Below are positions 9,331-15,438 of a stretch of DNA of 15,438 nucleotides, piece by piece. The notes under the pieces are model-generated. The model worked only from the letters and a program-made list of their open reading frames with translations, ran no database searches and was not told the origin of the DNA. The stretch covers positions 1 to 15,438 of the forward strand of contig PITI01000279.1 in the NCBI GenBank assembly GCA_004325065.1, read 5' to 3'. The stretch is from Hamiltosporidium magnivora. Lineage: Eukaryota; Microsporidia; Dubosqiidae. Made by a program: the position numbers and the translations under genes. Each line of letters opens with the position of its first letter. Within the stretch, counting starts at the first letter, position 1.

Positions 9331-11364
9331 AGATAACTACTGCAAATATTAATAAAAAAAAAGTATGCATATAATATTTTTTGGAACCAAAATCGTATTT
9401 ATTTATTAATTTAGGGTTTTTATGAAAATGACTGAAAGCAAAAAGTAATTTGATTTATTCTTTATTTCAATTATATAAAGGAATATCCTGATTTGCACCA
9501 TATCATTGTAAAAAAATATTTTGAATTACATGTTTCTATGCATATTTGTAAAATGCATTTAAATTATAATTTGGCTGAAATTGATTGTAATTTTAAAAAA
9601 TTTTTTGTTTTAATGGTATATTTAATATATATATTTAAAATTTTGATGTTTTTTTCAGATTAAATTATTATATCATTAGGCATGTTATATTCTACAGAAA
9701 AGTATAATAGATTATAAGAAAATTTAGGCCGAATATATGCATATCTCGCGAGATATAATCTCTTAATTATCATATGCATATCCCAAAATAACCATATTAA
9801 ATTTTCTCATTTTAAAATCATTTTTTTTAGTTTAAACCTTTGCGAATAACTTTTCTTTAGCCGTTTCATATTTCTTTAAAGACTCAGAATACGTTTTTAT
9901 AGGTTTTTTTAAAAAAAGATAAGTTCATAATTGTCACAATAAATCCTAGATATATTATCAGTTATAGATCATTATTGATTTTAACAGTTATAAACAGCAG
10001 TAGTAGATAAGTTAGTTATGAGTTTCGCAAATTAAATTTCTCGGCTCTTTAAATTATTCATATTTTGCGTGGATTTGAATTTGGTGTAAGGCTGTAGCTC
10101 TATAAACCATCAGAAATGGAAAGTAAATTCGAAAAAAAGATTTTTTTAAGAAGTTTAAAACGAAAATATAATTATAATTTGAACTAAATCGTATGTTCTT
10201 ACCTAATATTAAAAACTTTATATTTTTTCATATGTTAATGTTTTTAAAGAAATTAATTTTGATATAAAAGTATAATATTTAGAATAATTTTATGAACTGA
10301 TTGTATCACTTTTTTTCTACAATCTTTATAGTAGTTTTATTCTATACAGTGAAGAAACATGCCTAATACTATCATATATGATCGGCTTTCACTTATAATT
10401 CCGAATTCATATTTCATAAAGAAGTAGTTTGGATGCTATATACTATTTCTTAATCATTTTTTAATAATTGCTTTTTCTCAAATTTAATGTTACAAATAAA
10501 GATTTTTTACCTTACAATTTTTATTAGATATATGATATCCATAGAAATCAGTATTAAATCGAGTCTATAATCCAAACATTTTAAAGTTAATTATATCTAA
10601 AAAAATTATATTCAGTTAGAAATATTTTAAATTAAAAATAGATCTAGCATGTAAATTCTTATAGTTTCCCAGAAAGCTAAAGAAGACTTTCAAACCCTCA
10701 CAAAAGATATGCCGGTTGATCCAAAACCTATTCTATTGAATATTTCTTTTTTTATTGCTCATATTTTATAAATAAGATATCATTTTAGCATAATTTTAAC
10801 TTATTTGACAACGGCATTGAGAATTGGAAATTCCACTAAAAAAAGTATTTATAAACTATTTCTTCGTTTAAAAACGACAAAAACAAAATTAAAGAACAGA
10901 AAGTAGAATACAAACAAAGAATATTTTGCATTGCAAAATTTAAAGCTATAAAATCATTGTAAAAGGAAAAGGAATTAATAATGATTTATCATTTAATACA
11001 AAGTTAGTTCGATTCGTATTTCAGATTGCTCAACTCAAACTATTTTCTTGTTTATTTCAATCTGTCCTTTGTATTTGACTATTTCTAAAAATTTAGTCTG
11101 ATGCTTTATTTTTAACTATTTCATTTATAAATTCGGGTTGAATATTTTTAATAGTTTTTCTCTTAATATTTCTTTCATATTTAAGTTTATAGTTATAGTA
11201 GTAAGATTGTATGTGTCTCCTCACTATCTATATGACACACAGTAATGAAATCTTTCAACTTTGAAGGCACTTTTTTCTTTAAACAGACCTTTTTGCAGCT
11301 CAAAAGAAACAATGTGACTCTTTCTTGTTTTACTTGCAAAGTTTTAGCCACAAATATTTTTTTC
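9331..11364. other. AT-rich spacer upstream of SPC1
   Basis: About 2 kb with stops in all frames on both strands and many A/T runs. The only structure I would name is a 16-bp palindrome at 9741-9756. No RNA gene or retroelement motif is seen. Confidence 0.5.
9741..9756. repeat. 16-bp perfect palindrome with CGCG centre
   Basis: ATATCTCGCGAGATAT is its own reverse complement. It is flanked by further self-complementary ATATGCATAT words at about 9735-9744 and 9772-9781. In DNA where CG dinucleotides are scarce, a CGCG-centred palindrome is notable. It could be a protein-binding dimer site or chance. Confidence 0.35.
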
Positions 11365-11426
11365 CTAAATATATATTTAGTTTTTTTTTGCTTTTAAATT
11401 TTAGAATTTAAAAAAATTTCAAACCC
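11365..11426 (+). promoter_or_regulatory. Putative SPC1 promoter: palindromic TATA element and CCC motif
   Basis: CTAAATATATATTTAG (11365-11380) is a perfect palindrome holding a TATA-like core, 58 bases before the SPC1 ATG. A CCC triplet (11424-11426, in AAACCCATCT) stands 12 bases before the ATG in otherwise nearly C-free DNA. CCC- or GGG-like motifs close to start codons are a known signature of microsporidian genes. Assigning either as the working promoter is inference from position. Confidence 0.4.
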
Positions 11427-11438
11427 ATCTCTTTAGAA

Positions 11439-11699
11439 ATGCAATGTGTATGTAATTTATTTATAGAAAAGATCGATTATAAAGGTCAGGAATTAGCAAA
11501 AAAAATAATGGTGATTGTATATATTCTTGGATATACCATGTCATTGATAGCTGGATATACTTTAGGAGATTTAAAATATGTTTTATATGGAGGTATTTCT
11601 ACTGTAATTTTAGTAGTGCTTTTAGTTGTTCCTTCATGGCCTTTTTATCGTAAAAATCTGGTTGTTTTCGGAGACAAAGAAAAAGAAAAAGAAGATTAA
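11439..11699 (+). CDS. SPC1: Signal peptidase complex subunit 1 (SPC12/SPCS1 family)
   Basis: This 86-residue protein shows the whole SPC1/SPC12 plan. DYKGQ at residues 13-17, just before the first membrane helix (about 22-42), is the family's hallmark. A short lumenal or polar turn (GDLKY, 43-47) is followed by helix two (about 48-64), then PSWPFYRK (65-72), which matches the conserved P-WP-YR- motif. A short charged tail of Lys, Glu and Asp ends it. SPC1 is a non-catalytic ER-membrane subunit with both ends in the cytosol. It binds the signal peptidase complex and helps it tell signal peptides from membrane anchors. The tail is shorter than in animals, as expected of a reduced genome. The ATG at 11439 is the first in frame and follows a CCC motif. 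No intron is needed. It is convergent with the orphan gene at 13238-14734. Confidence 0.9.
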   Translation: MQCVCNLFIEKIDYKGQELAKKIMVIVYILGYTMSLIAGYTLGDLKYVLYGGISTVILVVLLVVPSWPFYRKNLVVFGDKEKEKED

Positions 11700-11865
11700 A
11701 TGATTTATAATGTTTTTAAATATTTTTTATTTTCTTTCTGCTCTATCCAATATACTCGAATTATTTAAAAAAGGGTGCGGAATTCTTAAGAGGCAAATAT
11801 GCTTCTTTATTTTCTTTTTCTTATAATATTTTTCTAAGTCGTTTGTATATTAACTGACTTTTCAT

Positions 11866-12130
11866 ACTTGAGATAACAAGATCTTTTTCATTCATCCTCG
11901 GCACTACAGCCCTGCACGAGCCTTGTCATCTCTCAGTAATACTCCCCACTGGTCTCTTTTTAGTGGGTTCATTTACATTTTTAGGTTTCGTAGCAAGGTG
12001 TTTTAAAGGGGGGGGTTGTTAGCCATACGCGCAACAGGGAGGACCAGTCCCTTTTAGTCGCCTCTTACGACAAGCAGGGAATACACCTTGCTAAATCTGC
12101 TCCCACATGGTGGGAAAATTAAAAGATCTC
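11866..12130 (-). mobile_element. 5' leader fragment of a LINE, minus strand
   Basis: A sharply GC-richer island between AT-rich flanks. Read on the minus strand it contains GTCGTAAGAGGCGACTAAAA (12071-12052), GGCTAACAACC, then CACCTTGCTACGAAACC, and farther on GGCTCGTGCAGGGCTGTAGTGCC. I know this combination from memory as the conserved non-coding 5' region of APE-type LINEs widespread in insects. A run of eight G (12008-12015) lies inside. An ATG frame of 24 codons opens just past the leader (near 11896) and then stops, so the rest of the element is missing. It may be the same broad class as the copy at 4290-7338, which lacks this leader. Its 3' limit is uncertain and it lies directly beside SPC1. 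Confidence 0.6.
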
Positions 12131-12815
12131 TGCATAGCTAAACTACTTTCAGATTAGGATTTAAAATTATCCAACTTATTTATTTTACATTACAAAATGT
12201 ATTATCGGGAGCAGAAGGTATGTTCCAGCACTGTAATAAATCTGGTGAGACCGTATATCATTTAGAAACTTGATGTAAGAAAATGCTCGGTCATGACTAC
12301 ACCAGACGGCATAATTAAGTGACACGATCTTTGCACCTTTTTCTTCTAAATCGATATGAATTCAAGTCCTAAAAATGAATTTGAAGCATTCAGTTCAAGA
12401 AATATTTGAAAATGAACAAGCAGAGATAAGAAGGAACACCAGAATAAAAACCGATGTTAAAATTTGTAAAAATAGACCTGATATTTATTTTTGATAAATG
12501 TAAAAAGAAAATTACATTCATTAAAGCAGGAATAAAATTCCGAGATTCACTTCAAATAGTTGAAACTGAAAAACTTAGGAAGTATGACCTGCTAGCTAAT
12601 GAGTTAGATCTTATTTATAAGTGTATGTTGAGATGATTCCTTATGTGATAATCCGGAACGGTATGGTTACAAAATACTATAATTCATATTTCAAAAGATT
12701 GCAAATATCCATGAATGTAAAGACATACATTCAATCCATATTACTACAAAAAAACAGTCGAAAAAATTTCCCTGATTAACGAAGAAGACTTAGTCAGTTC
12801 CAAATGCCGAAGATA
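12124..12815 (+). pseudogene. 3' part of an RLE-type LINE pol (CCHC knuckle plus restriction-like endonuclease), broken
   Basis: This is a different LINE class, with a C-terminal restriction-like endonuclease as in the R2/R4/Dong groups. A zinc-knuckle remnant reads FQHCNKSGETVYHLET-stop-C (Cys 12232, His 12259, Cys 12274), with Phe where the first Cys should be. LGHDYTRRHN follows at about 12286-12315. After stops, NRPDI (12471-12485) is the RPD of the nuclease. Then, in a second frame, KKKITFIKAGI has Lys (12523-12525) where the acidic catalytic residue (LIEVGI-like) belongs. VETEKLRKYDLLANEL is well kept. A frameshift near 12630 leads to YVIIRNGMVTKYYNSYFKRL and another near 12755 to KKTVEKISLINEEDL. 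The similarity fades by about 12815. The family is known from microsporidia and arthropods. It is 5'-truncated and inactive. Confidence 0.8.
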
Positions 12816-13237
12816 GCTGGGAAAGAGCGTCAATGGGTATTGTTTAGAGAGGAGATGCACAAGGAATCATACCCTTTAAAAAAGTAGTATCAAGGAGGAT
12901 GTGTTAAAGATTATAAAACAAAAAATTTTACATTATTTTCTTGAGTAAGTAAATACACTAGAGGAACCAACAATTAGCATAAATAAAGAGTTGTATTTAG
13001 AAGAAGAAAAGATGGTGGTGCAAGAGGTAAAAGAAAACATATAAAAGAGTGAAAAAATGTTTTACCCTAAAATCTTTTTAAATAAATCTTTTAATTGGTT
13101 TAGAAAGTTGATTTTGCTGTTAAGTGTGTAAAATATTGAGGAAATTTTTAGAAGAAAAGTATACGCAAGTAAAATTAGTTTATCGAAAAACTTATGTGAA
13201 CTACATTGAGGAACCCTTATACGCTTGATCGACTGTT
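12816..13237. other. Spacer with possible LINE tail debris
   Basis: A/G-rich on the plus strand. It has a 32-codon frame rich in Glu and Lys (about 12950-13044) that could be the worn C-terminus of the preceding RLE-type pol. A 34-codon frame at 13124-13228 is probably chance. No independent gene is supported. This is also the 3' flank of the minus-strand orphan gene. Confidence 0.4.
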
Positions 13238-14734
13238 TTATGCAGCATCGTAAAGAAATAAAAAAACTGTAGTCATTTTACTATTAAATACATCATTTCT
13301 AATTTTATTTTTTAAATTCCAGCTTGAAATGAAAGGTAATATATCGTCATAGATCTTTAAAAAATTGATTTCCTCATTTTTGATAATAGATACCTTTAAA
13401 AACAACTGTGTCTTCATACTTTGGGTCAAATGTATAAAATAGGTCGTTATTTCCTCATATATAGATGTCTTTGTTGAAATTTCATGAATTGTATCATTAA
13501 AGGCTTTATTTTTCATATATTCGTTGGTTTTTACCGCATCAGATGTGAAATAATTATAAAATTCTTTTTCTCCGAATTTTGAAATTATTTCTTTTAGAAA
13601 ACAAGCTACTATGAAATCAGTATATGAAAAAAATAAAATTACAAATATGATTTTAGATTCGGATTTGCTTAGAAATTTTTGAAGATATTCGATGAAATTC
13701 TGATCATATTCATGCGGTAGATACATTTTAATTTCATTGGATCTGAAAAAAGTCGGATATACTGTGCCTTTTAAATAACAAATACGTGAAAATGTGTTCT
13801 TATTTAAATTATTAGGATCCATTTTGTCGGAAAATATTTTACACATTACATCTAATCCGGTTATCAGTATAAGTGTATTAGAATCTATTCTCTCACATAT
13901 TTCTCTTTTCTGAAAAATTTTAAGGGATTTCCATTTGTTTCTATTATAGCTGCGTCGTAGAATATTAATAAAATAATTTTCTTTTACTTTAAAATCGTTG
14001 CAATCGGGTGGGCATTCTTGTGATAAAATTGAAATACTACTATTATTAATGACAAAAAGCAAAATAAATATTTCTTTGAAAATAAGAAGAGACTCTGTTC
14101 TTATAAACCTTGAAAATTCAATAGAATGCAGTGAATTTCTAAAAATTTCCAGATAATCTTCTTTATGATAGAAAATTTGCATATTTTCTAGCCATTTTAA
14201 TATTCCTCTTTTTTCTTGTACTACTTTTTCTAGATATTTTTCAAAAATATCATCTTTCATAAGTATTTCATTCAAAATATTATTTTCATTTCCATCAAAA
14301 ACCTTTGAATCGATTGCTTCATTTATTATCCAACGACGAAAATACCTAAGAATACTTTTTGTTGTAGAATAATAAAGATCATATTCAGTAAACATAGTAA
14401 AACACTCTAAAGTACTGATTGCATTGAATTCTTCTACATAAAAGTCGTTTAAAAGTGCGTTATATTTTCTTATGAAGAATTCCGAGAAAAGATTGTAAAA
14501 ATTCTCAAATTTTGGTGCACAAAAAAGTACAAAGGATATTGTAAAGAAAGGCATATTACTCAAAATGACATTTAGGCATTCTTCTGTTTCTATATCCTTC
14601 GATTTATTGCTTTCTTTGCAATTATTCATTGCATTCCGCGTTCCCGAAGTATCAATATCGAATGTATTTGGTAAATTTGAAGCTTTTGATAGATAAAACA
14701 ATAAAATCAAACTTAAAAATAGCAAATTCATCAT
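13238..14734 (-). CDS. Orphan secreted or membrane-associated protein, 498 aa
   Basis: A single open frame of 498 codons in DNA this AT-rich cannot be chance. The first 18 or so residues (MMNLLFLSLILLFYLSKAS) form a classic signal peptide, with cleavage likely after Ala18 or Ser19. The mature part is rich in Ile, Phe, Asn, Lys and Glu. It has ten cysteines (39, 53, 72, 111, 241, 245, 280, 298, 319, 378), including a CPPDC pair (241-245). Possible N-glycosylation sites lie at Asn43, Asn230/231 and Asn413. Hydrophobic stretches at about 215-230 and 361-380 could be buried helices or membrane segments. I recognise no enzyme motif or family. Lineage-specific secreted proteins of this size are common in microsporidia, where many are host-exposed, but that role is inference. 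The two adjacent ATGs at 14734 and 14731 are equivalent starts. A TATAAAA lies 18 bases upstream. Confidence 0.85.
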   Translation of the reverse strand: MMNLLFLSLILLFYLSKASNLPNTFDIDTSGTRNAMNNCKESNKSKDIETEECLNVILSNMPFFTISFVLFCAPKFENFYNLFSEFFIRKYNALLNDFYVEEFNAISTLECFTMFTEYDLYYSTTKSILRYFRRWIINEAIDSKVFDGNENNILNEILMKDDIFEKYLEKVVQEKRGILKWLENMQIFYHKEDYLEIFRNSLHSIEFSRFIRTESLLIFKEIFILLFVINNSSISILSQECPPDCNDFKVKENYFINILRRSYNRNKWKSLKIFQKREICERIDSNTLILITGLDVMCKIFSDKMDPNNLNKNTFSRICYLKGTVYPTFFRSNEIKMYLPHEYDQNFIEYLQKFLSKSESKIIFVILFFSYTDFIVACFLKEIISKFGEKEFYNYFTSDAVKTNEYMKNKAFNDTIHEISTKTSIYEEITTYFIHLTQSMKTQLFLKVSIIKNEEINFLKIYDDILPFISSWNLKNKIRNDVFNSKMTTVFLFLYDAA

Positions 14735-14752
14735 TAAAAATTTTTTTTTTAC

Positions 14753-14774
14753 TTTTATAGATTTGAATTTACCC
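14753..14774 (-). promoter_or_regulatory. TATA-like and GGG elements before the orphan gene
   Basis: Read on the minus strand, CTATAAAAGT puts TATAAAA at 14759-14753, 18 bases before the ATG, followed by a run of ten A. A GGG (14774-14772) lies about 37 bases before the start. Such a short distance would imply a very short 5' UTR, as is usual in microsporidia. The assignment rests on position only. Confidence 0.4.
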
Positions 14775-15438
14775 TTTATGTATTTTATAAATCTGGAAGG
14801 TTTTTTTTATAAATAATTTTTTTTAGACGTTTTTTAGTCAAAGAATATTCTATTTTTATATATTTTATCTGCATTGGATTTAATATATAACTTTTATGGC
14901 TTATAGTTGCCATTATTTCCTTAATATTAAAATAGACTGAAATATTTTCCTACTGAATTTGTGTTAAACATGTCTTTGTTATTTAGATTACTAGGTCTCA
15001 TAGGTATTATTTTCATAAAAATCCAAGTAATAACAAAAAATATGCTTGATATTCTTCTTGATTCATCCTAAACACAACTTTAATAATATTTTTTAGCAAT
15101 CTATATAATTCAGATCATTCAGAATAATATTGATTGTAGATTATTCTTAAAAAAATAGGATAAATAAAAAATAATTAGCAGACAATATTTTCATTCTTAG
15201 GTATTTTTTCTTCCCCAATGTTTTGTTAAAAATTTAATTTTTGCTTTGAGTTTTAGTAAATACTTCAATACTGATTCTAGAAAACCTTGCTTGTGTAAAA
15301 TATGTCGGAAAGAAATTTGTTTTAACGTTTTGGATTATATATTAACCAGCAATCTTATTTAAAAGAAATAATCTTAAATGAAAAAAAATTGCCATGAATA
15401 CCATCGGATTACCAGCAATAAATAATTTAGGAAAAAAA
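14775..15438. other. AT-rich upstream region, nothing recognised
   Basis: About 660 bases of A/T-rich sequence to the window edge. A 33-codon hydrophobic frame on the plus strand (14970-15071) is within chance length. No neighbouring divergent gene is seen inside the window. Confidence 0.5.

Noticed and set aside
10706..10730. CCGGTTGATCC-like words resembling the 5' end of small-subunit rRNA
   Set aside because: Only about ten bases agree, and the following sequence does not continue as rRNA and is AT-rich spacer.
13124..13228. 34-codon plus-strand frame abutting the 3' end of the orphan gene
   Set aside because: It is too short to distinguish from chance, has no clear homology, and could equally be LINE debris.
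14970..15071. 33-codon hydrophobic plus-strand frame
   Set aside because: It is short and lies in AT-rich DNA where Leu/Ile-rich frames arise easily. There is no supporting context.
1..15438. CRISPR array, bacterial operon or phage content
   Set aside because: There are no regularly spaced repeats, ribosome-binding sites or clustered bacterial-type genes. Gene structure and LINEs mark this as eukaryotic.

Overview
The window is very AT-rich eukaryotic DNA, mostly non-coding. Only two genes look intact and both are single open exons. One is a small signal peptidase complex subunit 1 (SPC1/SPCS1) gene at 11439-11699 (+). The other is a 498-residue orphan protein with a signal peptide at 13238-14734 (-). 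Intronless genes, a CCC motif 12 bases before the SPC1 start, a TATAAAA 18 bases before the other start, and a TE-swollen AT-rich background fit a microsporidian with an expanded genome. An AT-rich arthropod host genome is the main alternative, because both retroelement types here also occur in arthropods. I put microsporidian at about 0.7 and do not name a species.

Layout: 61-540 is a GC-richer, CTAG-rich non-coding island of unknown nature. 2023-2205 (-) is a short decayed coding stretch. 3133-3235 carries an inverted repeat. 4290-7338 (+) is a heavily decayed APE-type non-LTR retrotransposon (LINE): endonuclease, linker, reverse transcriptase and a (TAG)n tail lie in the normal order but are broken by many stops and frameshifts. 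7340-11360 is AT-rich spacer holding one decayed coding region (8764-9318, -) and a doubtful one (8141-8285, -). SPC1 follows at 11439-11699. The space between SPC1 and the convergent orphan gene holds two LINE fragments in opposite orientation: a 5' leader piece on the minus strand (about 11866-12130), and the 3' part of a different LINE with a restriction-like endonuclease (RLE) on the plus strand (about 12124-12815). The window ends in AT-rich upstream sequence of the orphan gene.

The two genes need not work together. SPC1 belongs to the ER signal-peptide cleavage machinery and the orphan protein is a predicted client of the secretory route, but that is generic. The strongest stories are the two LINE lineages, one looking arthropod-like, decaying inside a probable parasite genome, and the unrecognised secreted protein. 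I see no clear new multi-gene system.
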